Shown in pieces: positions 24,869 through 33,211 of a stretch of 34,162 bases of DNA; position 1 is the first letter of the stretch; the number at the start of each line of letters is the position of its first letter. The stretch spans positions 1 to 34,162 of the forward strand of contig UQTI01000031.1 of NCBI GenBank assembly GCA_900543975.1. The letters are read 5' to 3'. The translations under genes were made by a program, and so were the position numbers. The DNA comes from an uncultured Prevotella sp. GTDB lineage: Bacteria > Bacteroidota > Bacteroidia > Bacteroidales > Bacteroidaceae. The notes under the pieces were generated by a model that worked only from the letters and a program-made list of their open reading frames with translations, ran no database searches and was not told the origin of the DNA.

Positions 24869-25771
24869 ATGCAGATAACAATAAGCCAACTGAAGAAAGC
24901 GTTCAACGACAACATGGCTGTAAACATAGACAGCCTGCATGTTAACGATGGAGAGATCATAGGTCTTGTTGGCAACAACGGCGCAGGCAAAACAACCATG
25001 TTCCGTCTCATGCTCGACCTGTTGAAGGCAGACAACGGATATGTGGAGCTCACTTTTTGCACCAACGCCAACGAGCAGACGCAAAGAACGGGCGACGCGG
25101 CAGATACCATAACCGTAAACCCAGCCAAGATGGAAGATTGGAAGCAATACACAGGTGCCTATATTGACGACAGTTTTCTTATCGACTTTCTCTTGCCCGA
25201 AGAATATTTCGAGTTCATAGCCAAGGTGTGCGGCATCGACAACGACACCATGCGCCAGCGTCTTGACGAGATGGAGCGTTTCATGGGCGGCGAGATTATG
25301 GGCAAGAAGAAGCTCATACGCGACTATTCGGCAGGAAACAAGCAAAAGATAGGCATCGTGGCAGCCATGCTCAACCACCCTCAGCTTCTCATCCTCGACG
25401 AGCCGTTCAACTTCCTTGACCCCAGCAGCCAGAACATCCTCAAACAGATGCTAACCCATTATAACCAGACAACAGGAGCCACCGTGCTGCTTTCCAGCCA
25501 CAACCTCCAGCACACGGTTGACGTGTCGTCACGCATCGTGCTGCTTGAGCATGGTGTGATCGTGAAGGACCTTGCCAACAGCAACGGATGTGCCGACAAA
25601 GAGCTTGAACACTATTTCATGGTTGGAGCTACAGAGGAACAAGCTGAAGAGGAAACCGAAGGAAAGGCTGAAGAGGAGACCGTGGGAAAGGCAGAAGAGG
25701 GAACCGTGGGAAAGGCAGAAGAAAAACAAGAAGGACAAGCTGAAGGAAAGGCTGAAGAGAGAACAGACTGA
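24869..25771 (+). CDS. ABC transporter ATP-binding protein with repetitive acidic tail
   Basis: A 300-residue ABC ATPase resembling exporter or gliding-type ATPases. Motifs are complete: Walker A GNNGAGKT (35-42), a signature SAGNKQK (154-160, a variant of LSGGQ), Walker B LLILDEP (173-179) and switch His211 (SSHN). The ATG at 24869 (MQITISQLKKAF) is chosen because upstream in-frame codons look non-coding. From residue about 256 the protein becomes an acidic low-complexity tail built on an 8-residue unit KAEEETVG. No permease gene is adjacent: the next gene, comEC, is convergent. The partner must lie elsewhere, or the operon has been truncated. Confidence 0.88.
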   Translation: MQITISQLKKAFNDNMAVNIDSLHVNDGEIIGLVGNNGAGKTTMFRLMLDLLKADNGYVELTFCTNANEQTQRTGDAADTITVNPAKMEDWKQYTGAYIDDSFLIDFLLPEEYFEFIAKVCGIDNDTMRQRLDEMERFMGGEIMGKKKLIRDYSAGNKQKIGIVAAMLNHPQLLILDEPFNFLDPSSQNILKQMLTHYNQTTGATVLLSSHNLQHTVDVSSRIVLLEHGVIVKDLANSNGCADKELEHYFMVGATEEQAEEETEGKAEEETVGKAEEGTVGKAEEKQEGQAEGKAEERTD

Positions 25772-25825
25772 ACGGCAGAAGAGCAACCTTAAGGAACGGC
25801 AGAAGAGCAAGCAGACGGAAAGAAC
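25650..25825. repeat. Repetitive purine-rich DNA across the ABC ATPase 3' end
   Basis: 24-base in-frame units encode KAEEETVG-like repeats. After the stop at 25769-25771, purine-rich repeats continue outside the frame: gaacggcagaagagcaa occurs twice with a 26-base period. The coding tail and the 3' flank are thus one continuous repetitive tract. Confidence 0.7.
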
Positions 25826-25830
25826 CGTTT

Positions 25831-27405
25831 TTATCGCTTCGGTCCTAAGCGATAATTCACGAACACATAAACTTTCCAAAGCTTGCCGACAGTCACATAC
25901 ATGCAACCCAAGAACAAATATATAAGCACAAGTTGCACCAACCCAATGTGAACATTGTCTATGCTCGCCCCTGGCCATGAGGCTATTAAAGCCAACGCCT
26001 TGTTCATGAGCGAAGCAAGCCACGACACAACGGTTCCCAACAAGCCTGGAACAAACGGCAGGAAAGAGGTAAGCAAAAGAGCCAGCGTAAGATAAATGAC
26101 GAGGGTGGCAAGAGGAACAGCCACATAGTTGGCAAGGAGAAAATAGCAGGAGAAGCGTCCAAAATAGAACAGCACAAGCGGCGCCACACCCACCTGTGCC
26201 GCAAACGACAACACCGTGAGCGACCACACCCTGTCGACAACGCCATGTTGCTCAAGCCATTTTGCAGGAACAATCTTGTAGACAGGACGGAAGATTATAA
26301 GGATTGACAGAACAGCCACAAACGACATCTGAAAGCCCACGTCCCACAGACACCACGGGTTGATGAGCAACATGCAGGTAGCCGTGAACGCCAACGCGTT
26401 GTAAGGCAGACGGCTACGCCCCATAATGAGGACTGTGGTGTAGATCGTTATGACCACAGCAGCCCTTACCACGCTCGAAGGCATGCCAACCAGCAACACA
26501 TAAAACCAGATGGCAGCCACCGCCACAGCCTGTCCGAACACGCTCTTCCACGGATAACGGACAAGCAGAAACGACAGCACAAGATAGATAACGCCGAGAT
26601 GAAGGCCAGAGAGCGCCAACAGATGTGAAGCTCCCGATACAGAATAGTCGTCCTTCACGTCGTTGCCAAGCTCCGTCTTGTCGCCAAGCGTCATGGCCGT
26701 CACCACCCGCCGTGCGCCATCATCCATGCCGCACCTTTCGAGAACCCCAATCAGCCGCTCCCTCACGAGCAAGGCGTTTAGCCTAAGCCGTTGCATGAAC
26801 GTCATACCGTCCTTGCCAACAGCCATGGGAGCCCAACAGCCATCGCGCACAAAGGCACGGGCCACAAAGCCGTGGGCACGCATCCATCTCACATAGTTGA
26901 AACGGTAAGCCTCTTTCTGTTTGCCGAACGGCTCAATGGGCTTCAGCAGGGTCCACATAGCCAACCCGTCGCCAAGCCTTAGGCTGTCTGCACATAAAAC
27001 GTCTGAAGACGCGCCTCTCTGAAGCGACACCCTGACCTTCCGCTCAGCCATGCGCCCATCAGCAATGACCACATCCATGCTCACGGACCGTTCTTTCACC
27101 ACAGGTCTCGACACCACCACGGCCTTCCATTGTTCGGCCTTTTCCGCAAACGAGACCGTCTGCCGTTTGGCGAAGAGAGAGGTGTGCCACGCGCCGACAG
27201 ACGCAACGGCAAGAAAGAGCAAACTGGTCTGCCACACAGGCTTCTCCCATAAGAACATGCACGCCACAGCCAGCAGCAACGAAGCCACACCATAAGCCAC
27301 CACAGCCTCAACGCTGTTATAGGCATCGCCGGCAACGATGCCTATAATGAGCGCCACAACGATGCGCATGAAAGGATAAAGCTGTATATGGCCGTTAACC
27401 TTCAT
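25831..27405 (-). CDS. comEC: ComEC/Rec2-family DNA uptake channel protein
   Basis: A 524-residue inner-membrane protein of the ComEC/Rec2 family, the channel for single-stranded DNA uptake in transformation. An N-terminal DUF4131-type region with three hydrophobic segments and a soluble beta-rich part (about 30-170) leads into the competence domain (about 235-505). This carries the hallmark SHLLALSGLHLGVIY and about eight further membrane segments. The C-terminal metallo-beta-lactamase domain of Bacillus ComEC is absent, as in many Bacteroidetes forms. Its stop lies 60 bases beyond the convergent ABC ATPase. Other competence genes are not in the window. Confidence 0.92.
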   Translation of the reverse strand: MKVNGHIQLYPFMRIVVALIIGIVAGDAYNSVEAVVAYGVASLLLAVACMFLWEKPVWQTSLLFLAVASVGAWHTSLFAKRQTVSFAEKAEQWKAVVVSRPVVKERSVSMDVVIADGRMAERKVRVSLQRGASSDVLCADSLRLGDGLAMWTLLKPIEPFGKQKEAYRFNYVRWMRAHGFVARAFVRDGCWAPMAVGKDGMTFMQRLRLNALLVRERLIGVLERCGMDDGARRVVTAMTLGDKTELGNDVKDDYSVSGASHLLALSGLHLGVIYLVLSFLLVRYPWKSVFGQAVAVAAIWFYVLLVGMPSSVVRAAVVITIYTTVLIMGRSRLPYNALAFTATCMLLINPWCLWDVGFQMSFVAVLSILIIFRPVYKIVPAKWLEQHGVVDRVWSLTVLSFAAQVGVAPLVLFYFGRFSCYFLLANYVAVPLATLVIYLTLALLLTSFLPFVPGLLGTVVSWLASLMNKALALIASWPGASIDNVHIGLVQLVLIYLFLGCMYVTVGKLWKVYVFVNYRLGPKR

Positions 27406-27457
27406 ATCTTTCTCTTTCTTCCTTTTTTATGATTTATTGGGTTTAAGCGCAGAGCAA

Positions 27458-27610
27458 AAAGCCTGTGCGTCAAGACAAAAGCCGTGAAGCATTAAGCAAA
27501 AAACATTAAGCTTAAAGCCTATGCGTCAAGATAAAAGCCGTTAAGCATTAAGCAAAAAAACATTAAGCCTAAAGCCTGTACGTCAAGGCAAGAGCCGTTA
27601 AGTGTTAAGC
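27458..27610. repeat. 56-57-bp tandem repeat, about 2.7 copies, overlapping nth
   Basis: Units start at 27458, 27514 and 27571 with the common core aaagcctrtrcgtcaag. The third, partial unit (to 27610) includes the last codons and stop of nth on the minus strand. The other two fill the gap to comEC. Confidence 0.88.
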
Positions 27611-28257
27611 TTGCTCCCCTCCATAATCTTGGGGCAGATGTCGGCAAGGTCACATTTTGCGCAATGGGGTGCACGGCTCGTACAAACATAACGTCCATGC
27701 AGCAACAGCCAATGGTGAGCATGCGCCACATCTTGTTCCGGAATATATTTCACGAGCTTGCGCTCCACCTTCAGCGGCGTGTTGTCGGTCTTTGAAACGA
27801 GTCCAAGCCTATGGCTGACCCTAAACACATGAGTGTCTACAGGCATCTTAGCCTCGCCAAAAGCAACAGCCATTATAACGTTAGCCGTCTTGCGGCCCAC
27901 TCCTGGCAGCGACACCAAACTGTCGAAGCACGCCGGCACCTCACCCCCGAACCGCTCAATAAGCTCACGCGCCATCGCCACGATGTGCGCCGCCTTGGCG
28001 TTGGGATACGACACGCTCTTCACACACTCATACACCTCTGCCTCATCGGCGGCAGCCAACGTCTTGGCATCAGGAAAACGCCGAAACAGCTCTGGCGTTA
28101 TCTGGTTCACACGTTTGTCGGTACATTGAGCGCTGAGCACCACCGCCACAAGCAGCTGAAACACGCTTCCAAACTGTAGCTCGGTGCTCACGTTTCCCGT
28201 GTGCTCACGAAAATAGTTGAGCACATAATCATATCTTTCTTTTATTGTCATAAGCAA
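27598..28257 (-). CDS. nth: Endonuclease III
   Basis: Nth is a base-excision repair glycosylase and AP lyase that removes oxidised pyrimidines. The 219-residue protein shows the helix-hairpin-helix LPGVGRKTANVIM with catalytic Lys123, and Asp141 in MPVDTHVFRV. It carries the C-terminal 4Fe-4S cluster pattern C-x6-C-x2-C-x5-C (Cys192, 199, 202, 208). The length matches the family (about 211). Either ATG at 28257 or the one two codons later (28251, MTIKERYD) could be the start. The last codons belong to a tandem repeat that continues into the intergenic region. Confidence 0.97.
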   Translation of the reverse strand: MLMTIKERYDYVLNYFREHTGNVSTELQFGSVFQLLVAVVLSAQCTDKRVNQITPELFRRFPDAKTLAAADEAEVYECVKSVSYPNAKAAHIVAMARELIERFGGEVPACFDSLVSLPGVGRKTANVIMAVAFGEAKMPVDTHVFRVSHRLGLVSKTDNTPLKVERKLVKYIPEQDVAHAHHWLLLHGRYVCTSRAPHCAKCDLADICPKIMEGSKLNT

Positions 28258-28320
28258 TCTTTCTAAAAGACAAAGGAGCAGCCGTTCTTAACAGTCAAGC
28301 TTTCACAGGTCTGCCCCTGC

Positions 28321-28373
28321 AAAAAAAGAATAATGGGTAACGCGCTACAAAGATGTAAAGACGTTACCCATTA
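28321..28373 (-). terminator. Terminator of the OmpH-like gene
   Basis: Perfect 12-bp arms taatgggtaacg (28331-28342) and cgttacccatta (28362-28373). On the minus strand it is followed by a run of seven T (28321-28327). Confidence 0.88.
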
Positions 28374-28414
28374 TCCTTATGTTTCAAGTCGTGCTGTGAC
28401 AAGCAACGACATCA

Positions 28415-29044
28415 TTATTTTTTCTTCTTGGTATCCTTACCGGCAGTCTTAAGCTCGGGAGCCGACTTGTAAGCTTTGTTCAGACCAGCAATAACATCGT
28501 TGGTGATGTCGTGAGCCTTGTCGGCATACAGAATGTTGTCGCCAGCCTTGCTGAGGATAAGGCTAAACTTCTTGTCCTTGTTATAAGCCTTGAGGAAGTG
28601 GCTGATGCTGTCGCGCAAAGCGTTGTTATATTTCTCTGTCTCGCTCTGGAACTCACCGCTCAAGCGCTGGTTAAGAGCCTGAAGGTCGGCGTTCTGACGC
28701 TGCAGCTGAGCCTGGATGCCCTGAGCCTGCTCACGGGTGTAAGCGTTCTGCTGAAGCTTCTGCTGGAAGTTGGCGGCAGCTGCCTCAAGCTGCTGCTGTT
28801 TCTGTGCGAGCGTGTTCTGGATGTTCTGACCCTTTTTCTGCAGCACGAGCGAATACTCCTTGCAGAACTGATACTGCGTCATGATGCTGTCAACCTCCAC
28901 AAACGCAATCTTTGTCTCTGTGGGAGCTACCTTTGCGTCAGCAGCCTGGTCGTCAGCCTGCGATTTCGACTTGTCACATGAGGTCATCAACGTGAGTGCA
29001 AAAGCTGCCATGGCAAATGCGCCCAAAATCTGTTTCTTGTTCAT
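28415..29044 (-). CDS. OmpH/Skp-family periplasmic chaperone lipoprotein
   Basis: A 209-residue protein of the OmpH/Skp family, which holds unfolded outer-membrane proteins in the periplasm. The signal MNKKQILGAFAMAAFALTLM ends at TSC, a good lipobox, so it is probably lipid-anchored, unlike E. coli Skp. The core KIAFVEVDSIMTQYQF is followed by a long Gln-rich coiled coil (about residues 70-145), giving the tentacle. The tail is Lys-rich (DTKKKK). The ATG at 29044 is preferred over upstream in-frame starts because it gives this clean signal peptide. A 64-residue membrane-protein gene lies 28 bases upstream and may share the transcript. Confidence 0.9.
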   Translation of the reverse strand: MNKKQILGAFAMAAFALTLMTSCDKSKSQADDQAADAKVAPTETKIAFVEVDSIMTQYQFCKEYSLVLQKKGQNIQNTLAQKQQQLEAAAANFQQKLQQNAYTREQAQGIQAQLQRQNADLQALNQRLSGEFQSETEKYNNALRDSISHFLKAYNKDKKFSLILSKAGDNILYADKAHDITNDVIAGLNKAYKSAPELKTAGKDTKKKK

Positions 29045-29072
29045 TTGTTTATCTTGTTTTTTGTTTATTTTT

Positions 29073-29267
29073 CTAATAAGCCCCATTACGATCCCTTGCC
29101 TCGCGGTCTTGGTCCATAACACAATGGATGCCCATTTTTCTTAACGCGGGGTTGTCGTGTACATGCTGCGACGAAAACCGGCCGTTCTTCTTGAACAGCA
29201 GTTTCACGCAAAACAGCACCATTGCAACAGCTACAATGAGCAGGGTGAGAAGTAATGTTTTTATCAT
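29073..29267 (-). CDS. Small conserved membrane protein
   Basis: A 64-residue protein with one N-terminal transmembrane helix (MIKTLLLTLLIVAVAMVLFC) followed by a basic cytoplasmic segment. That segment contains LFKKNGRFSS, NPALRKMGIHCV and MDQDREARDR. I recognise this layout as a small conserved Bacteroidetes protein of unknown function. It sits 28 bases upstream of the OmpH-like gene on the same strand. The function is unknown; a role as a membrane-associated accessory factor is only a guess. Confidence 0.75.
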   Translation of the reverse strand: MIKTLLLTLLIVAVAMVLFCVKLLFKKNGRFSSQHVHDNPALRKMGIHCVMDQDREARDRNGAY

Positions 29268-29325
29268 GCCAATCTATCTTTAGATAAGTTTTAAAGCGTC
29301 TCTTCACAAAAATTACACGTTTCCT

Positions 29326-29357
29326 TTGCTCATTATGCGAGAAAAACCGTAACTTTG
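29326..29357 (+). promoter_or_regulatory. pepD promoter
   Basis: TTG (29326-29328) and TAACTTTG (29350-29357), 21 bases apart, form a good Bacteroidetes promoter. The leader to the ATG at 29462 is about 100 bases and AT-rich. Confidence 0.6.
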
Positions 29358-29461
29358 TATTGATAACACATGCAAAGGTAATGTAAATCAATCATAGCAC
29401 AAAATAATTTCTGCTATTTTAACTGAATAAACATTATTCACAATATATAAAAACAAAAGCA

Positions 29462-30913
29462 ATGGAGAAAAATCAATTAAAGCCTGCCCGCGTGTTCGAG
29501 CAGTTTGCAAAGATCAACGCCATTCCCCGTCCATCAAAGCACGAGGAGAAAATGATTGAATATCTCAAAGAGTTTGGCAAGAGCCACGGCTTAGAGACAG
29601 AGGTCGACGAGACAGGAAACGTCATCATACGCAAGCCCGCAACCAAGGGCAAGGAAGGCTACCCCACCCTCATCCTTCAGAGCCACATGGACATGGTGTG
29701 CGACAAGCTCGTCGATGTTGATATCGACTTCACGAAAGATCCCATCCAGACCTACATCGACGGCGAATGGCTCACAGCCAAGGGCACAACCCTCGGTGCC
29801 GACGACGGCATTGGCTGCGCCATAGAGCTTGCCATCCTCGACAGCGACGACATAGAGCACGGCCCCATAGAGTGTGTGTTCACACGCGACGAAGAGACAA
29901 GCCTCACAGGAGCCATGGGCATGAAGGCAGGCTTCATGAAGGGCGACATGCTCATCAACCTCGACTCTGAGGACGAAGGCCAGATCTTCGTGTCATGTGC
30001 CGGTGGCAAGACCACAACAGCCCGTTTCCATTTCAACCGCGAGGTAGCTCCCGAGGGCATGTTCTTCATGGAGATATCTATCAAGGGCCTTAACGGCGGC
30101 CACTCTGGCGATGACATCGACAAGAAGCGCGCCAACGCCATCAAAATTCTCGACCGCTTCCTCTACAAGGAGCAGGAGAAGACGGATCTGCGTCTTGCCT
30201 CGTTCAACTCTGGCAAGATGCACAACGCCATTCCTCGCGACGGCAAGGTTGTGTTTGCCGTGCCGGCAGCCGACAAGGAGACCGTTCGTGCCGACTGGAA
30301 CATCTTTACCGCCGCTGTAGAAGACGAGTTCCACGTTACCGACACCACCATGGAGTTTCATCTTGAGAGCACAGAGGCAACACCCGTGCTGCCCAAGGAC
30401 GTGAGCCGCCGCTTCATCCTCGCCATCCAGGGCATCGACAACGGCGTGTTCGCCATGTGTCAGGACGAAGCCATCTCATGGCTTGTCGAGACCTCAAGCA
30501 ACGTGGCAAGCATCATCACCACCGACAACGAGATCACCGTTGTTGCCTCACACCGTTCAAGCGTCATGAGCAACCTCGACAACGAGGCCAACACCGTGAA
30601 GGCTGTGTTTGAGCTCGCCGGTGCCGACATCACCATTAGCGACGGCTACCCTGCATGGAAGATGAACCCCGACAGCAAGCTCACCAATGTGGCTGTAGAG
30701 TCATACAAGAAGCTGTTTGGTAAGGAGCCCATCGTCAAGGGCATCCACGCTGGTCTTGAGTGTGGTCTGTTCTCTGAGCGTTATCCCAACCTCGACATGG
30801 TGTCGTTCGGCCCCACGCTTCGTGGCGTCCACACCCCCGACGAGCGTCTGCTCATCCCCACCGTTCAGATGGTGTGGGATCATCTGCTCGACATCATGAA
30901 GAACTTGAAGTAA
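29462..30913 (+). CDS. pepD: Aminoacyl-histidine dipeptidase (M20C, PepD)
   Basis: A 483-residue cytosolic metallopeptidase that cleaves Xaa-His and other dipeptides. It follows the PepD pattern throughout. His75 and Asp77 in SHMDMVCD, Asp114 in LGADDGIGCA, and Glu144-Glu145 in TRDEETSLTGA form the dinuclear zinc site and catalytic base. The lid domain contains GGHSGDDIDKKRANA. The C-terminal part has IHAGLECGLFSERYPNLD and SFGPTLRGVHTPDERL. The length is as expected (E. coli 485). The gene is monocistronic, with a clear promoter and terminator. Confidence 0.98.
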   Translation: MEKNQLKPARVFEQFAKINAIPRPSKHEEKMIEYLKEFGKSHGLETEVDETGNVIIRKPATKGKEGYPTLILQSHMDMVCDKLVDVDIDFTKDPIQTYIDGEWLTAKGTTLGADDGIGCAIELAILDSDDIEHGPIECVFTRDEETSLTGAMGMKAGFMKGDMLINLDSEDEGQIFVSCAGGKTTTARFHFNREVAPEGMFFMEISIKGLNGGHSGDDIDKKRANAIKILDRFLYKEQEKTDLRLASFNSGKMHNAIPRDGKVVFAVPAADKETVRADWNIFTAAVEDEFHVTDTTMEFHLESTEATPVLPKDVSRRFILAIQGIDNGVFAMCQDEAISWLVETSSNVASIITTDNEITVVASHRSSVMSNLDNEANTVKAVFELAGADITISDGYPAWKMNPDSKLTNVAVESYKKLFGKEPIVKGIHAGLECGLFSERYPNLDMVSFGPTLRGVHTPDERLLIPTVQMVWDHLLDIMKNLK

Positions 30914-30937
30914 GGCTACATACGAGCCTTATATATT

Positions 30938-30976
30938 AAAAAGGTGTATCCGGCAACACGGATACACCTTTTTCTT
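30938..30976 (+). terminator. pepD terminator
   Basis: Perfect 15-bp arms aaaaaggtgtatccg (30938-30952) and its complement (30959-30973), with a 6-base loop and a T-rich end. It can work in both directions. Confidence 0.9.
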
Positions 30977-31125
30977 TTTCACAACAAGCCAGAAACGAGC
31001 TTTGTTCACATGCCGCCTTACCCGGCAAACGCTGTCTCTACAAATGCCTAAAACCTATCCTAAAAAACGATTACAAAAAAGCGAAAAAAACAAGTAGATG
31101 TTAAAAAAAAACAGGATAAAAAAAA

Positions 31126-31155
31126 TTGACATCTCGTAGATTTTATCTAAATTTG
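31126..31155 (+). promoter_or_regulatory. Promoter of the AT-rich island
   Basis: TTG (31126-31128) and TAAATTTG (31148-31155), 19 bases apart, match the Bacteroidetes consensus in both elements and spacing. It probably drives the membrane protein and the lipoprotein gene behind it. Confidence 0.65.
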
Positions 31156-31246
31156 TACGATATATAAAGCACGCTAAAAACAATGAAAATTTTAACCATT
31201 ATACGTTATGCATATTAGTTAACAAATAGATTAAAATAAGCAAAAA

Positions 31247-31729
31247 ATGGCATATATATATTTAGCACTCACATATGTGTTTTGTATTGGCTTCATGGCA
31301 TTCTGTCTACTATTAGCCTTTTATATTACTATGGAGGGTTTATTGTCTATCGGCAGCATGCATCATTTTGCCAACACATGGAATATGTATTTATTGATTT
31401 GCTCTCATCTTACAGGTTTACTGTGCTTTTTCTATGTTATTTATAGATTATGCTTTTTTATGTATAAACAAATAAAAAACTTTTTCCATGAAACGGGAAC
31501 AGAGGAAAGCTGCATTTCACCACAAAGATGGGCGTTTCTCCCCAATTTGCTATTTTTCGCAGCTTGCTTAATAAGTGTTTTTGGGTTTCTTTCCGAATAC
31601 TATTTAAGTTTATATAACGGACGCAATTGTAGCATTGAAGAAGAACTTTTCCATTTTATCACCATTTTATTTTGTTTGTATGTAGGGTACAAAAAAGGGG
31701 TGTGGCTATTCGATTATTTAAACAGTTAA
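31247..31729 (+). CDS. Unknown four-helix membrane protein
   Basis: A 160-residue protein I do not recognise. It has four hydrophobic segments (about 5-28, 47-70, 98-120 and 136-153) separated by short charged loops, including a middle loop near KQIKNFFHETGTEES. The DNA is much richer in AT than the housekeeping genes to the left. A good promoter lies upstream, and the first lipoprotein paralogue begins 28 bases after its stop, so the two are probably cotranscribed. It could be an accessory or immunity-type membrane protein, but nothing in the sequence proves that. Confidence 0.7.
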   Translation: MAYIYLALTYVFCIGFMAFCLLLAFYITMEGLLSIGSMHHFANTWNMYLLICSHLTGLLCFFYVIYRLCFFMYKQIKNFFHETGTEESCISPQRWAFLPNLLFFAACLISVFGFLSEYYLSLYNGRNCSIEEELFHFITILFCLYVGYKKGVWLFDYLNS

Positions 31730-31757
31730 CGTGAAAATAAAGAGTAATATTAATAAT

Positions 31758-32327
31758 ATGAGAAACATTATAACTTTTTTAGCCATTATTGCAGTTTTTA
31801 CAGTATGCAGCTGCCAATCTGCCAAACCAAAGAAAACTATAAACGTTGTTTTTATGCCTGGCATTTGTGAATACAGTACCTGCGTAATAGACTATGACTA
31901 TTATCTGAACAAGGTGGATTCAATGAAAATGCAATGTTATGTGCACAACATCTCACCCTCTGACTATTCTTTCATTGTCAACACCCTTAACAACAAACAG
32001 AAAGCCGTGGCTACAGCAAAACATGGCATTAATCCTCCAATGTACATAAAAATAGACAGCACGAAATATATCTTAGGCGACAACCGCGTTGTAGAATGTG
32101 AAGGGAGAAGAAATTTTGTACTGTCAGAATATGAGGAGTACAGGATAAAATGCCTCGTACATTTTTACGACTTCATACAGGAAGATGATGTTACAGCACT
32201 AAATGAAGTAAAGAAGTTCGGCATGCCACCAAATTACAAATATAAGGAGATTGATTTTATTAAATTTTTGAATTCACCAGGCATTTTGAAATCACTAGAA
32301 ATAAAAATCATCTTGCAAGAAAATTAG
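31758..32327 (+). CDS. Unknown lipoprotein, paralogue A
   Basis: A 189-residue predicted lipoprotein. The ATG at 31758 gives a signal peptide MRNIITFLAIIAVFTVC with the lipid Cys at 17; a GTG at 31731 in the same frame would add a poor leader. The mature part is unknown, with many Tyr, Cys and Asp residues (GICEYSTCVIDYDYYLNK). It is 318 bases identical to paralogue B (33212-33805) in the middle, but the C-terminus after PPNYK is unrelated (YKEIDFIKFLNS here). The shared core and different ends point to recombination between duplicated copies. No domain is recognised; it is probably on the periplasmic or surface side of the envelope. Confidence 0.78.
   Translation: MRNIITFLAIIAVFTVCSCQSAKPKKTINVVFMPGICEYSTCVIDYDYYLNKVDSMKMQCYVHNISPSDYSFIVNTLNNKQKAVATAKHGINPPMYIKIDSTKYILGDNRVVECEGRRNFVLSEYEEYRIKCLVHFYDFIQEDDVTALNEVKKFGMPPNYKYKEIDFIKFLNSPGILKSLEIKIILQEN
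31857..32174 (+). repeat. 318-bp block identical to 33311-33628
   Basis: Compared base by base, this block inside lipoprotein A is identical to 33311-33628 in lipoprotein B (offset 1,454). Flanking bases carry scattered differences, and beyond about 32240 the coding ends are unrelated. Confidence 0.92.
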
Positions 32328-32410
32328 AAGATTATGATAAAGTTGTTTATACTTTTATCCTTCTTACGATTACAGGGCAGGACAAAAACGATGGAACAAG
32401 TCGACAATGA
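32325..32410 (+). pseudogene. Decayed tiny lipoprotein gene, copy A
   Basis: Just after lipoprotein A, an ATG at 32334 starts MIKLFILLSFL, a signal-like sequence. The homologous 3' end is in another frame and reads GQDKNDGTSRQ followed by TGA (32408-32410). It matches copy B at 33803-33923, including 37 of 39 identical bases at 32377-32415. Compared with B it lacks the middle part, so it appears deleted and frameshifted. Confidence 0.5.
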
Positions 32411-32527
32411 AAAATGTAAGAAGACGACTGCAAAATAAGAAAAACAAATATCACGACAAATGGGAAATATCTTAAAGAAGATGATTAAAGATTCCAAAAA
32501 AGAAACAATCCGTAACATGAGTAAAAA

Positions 32528-33055
32528 ATGAGAAGGTTTATTTTAATATTCATGGCATTACTTTTTCATGTAGTGTCATATCCACAAAAGGTGACACAAT
32601 CATCCTATTGCTATAAAGACAGGAAAGGAATTGTCTATGTAAGGAAATACATTGTTTATAACAATACAAAAGAAGATTTGCTGACATGGATATCTCCTTT
32701 TCCTGTAAACAAGATATCAGACAAAAGAAAGGTGTACAATTACTTTTCAAAGATATGGGAAGATGCCAGTCTGTTCTCTTTCTTTGAAGATGACTTTGTT
32801 CTGTACCGAAACAATTGTTTGTCTATTCCAGGCATGACACTTATAAAACGATTGCCGTATAAATCGACATTCGTCTATATCCTAACATCAAGAAGAAAAA
32901 TTCCGACGATAATGTCTAACAGGATTGTTATACTTGGAAGAAAATTTGTTGAGAAATGCGTAGAAAGGACCTTTAACAACAATGCTTTTTATAGTTCAAA
33001 TAAAGTTAGAATAAATATCGACCATAAGCTTGATGCCACTCTTTCATGGTATTGA
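32528..33055 (+). CDS. Unknown secreted protein, possibly frameshifted at its end
   Basis: A 175-residue protein with a clear signal peptide (about MRRFILIFMALLFHVVSYPQ), so it is probably periplasmic or secreted. I do not recognise the family. The mature part is rich in basic and aromatic residues (DRKGIVYVRKYIVYNN, then FEDDFVLYRNNC). It ends abruptly at HKLDATLSWY, a position where the +1 frame continues with protein-like sequence for another 39 codons (to 33173). This suggests a one-base frameshift and an original protein of about 214 residues. It lies between the two lipoprotein paralogues in AT-rich DNA. Confidence 0.6.
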   Translation: MRRFILIFMALLFHVVSYPQKVTQSSYCYKDRKGIVYVRKYIVYNNTKEDLLTWISPFPVNKISDKRKVYNYFSKIWEDASLFSFFEDDFVLYRNNCLSIPGMTLIKRLPYKSTFVYILTSRRKIPTIMSNRIVILGRKFVEKCVERTFNNNAFYSSNKVRINIDHKLDATLSWY

Positions 33056-33173
33056 CATCATTAATATATGGAATTTTGACTTGTCTTTAGAACTTGACAA
33101 CACTTGGTTCTACACTCCCTATACCATCCTAATAGATGTTGACAAGAAAATAGGCGAAACACAGACATGGTAG
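33054..33173 (+). pseudogene. Out-of-frame continuation of the secreted protein gene
   Basis: In the +1 frame relative to the upstream gene, this reads DIINIWNFDLSLELDN, then TWFYTPYTILID, then VDKKIGETQTW and TAG (33171-33173). Residue composition looks like real coding sequence and it starts exactly where the upstream frame stops. Confidence 0.45.
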
Positions 33174-33211
33174 ACATGTTTTCATTATCATACAGAAAAT
33201 AGTAAAATAAT

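Larger units (their letters stand above)
30914..31246. other. Gene-free transition into AT-rich DNA
   Basis: These 333 bases hold the pepD terminator and the promoter of the unknown membrane protein. From about 31040 the sequence becomes A-rich and stays AT-rich to near the right end. Confidence 0.6.

Noticed and set aside
27458..27610. Spaced repeats considered as a CRISPR array
   Set aside because: The units are contiguous tandem copies without unique spacers, and no cas genes are present.
31247..31729. Calling the unknown membrane protein a toxin-immunity protein
   Set aside because: Size and helices would fit, but there is no toxin gene, motif or family match to support it.
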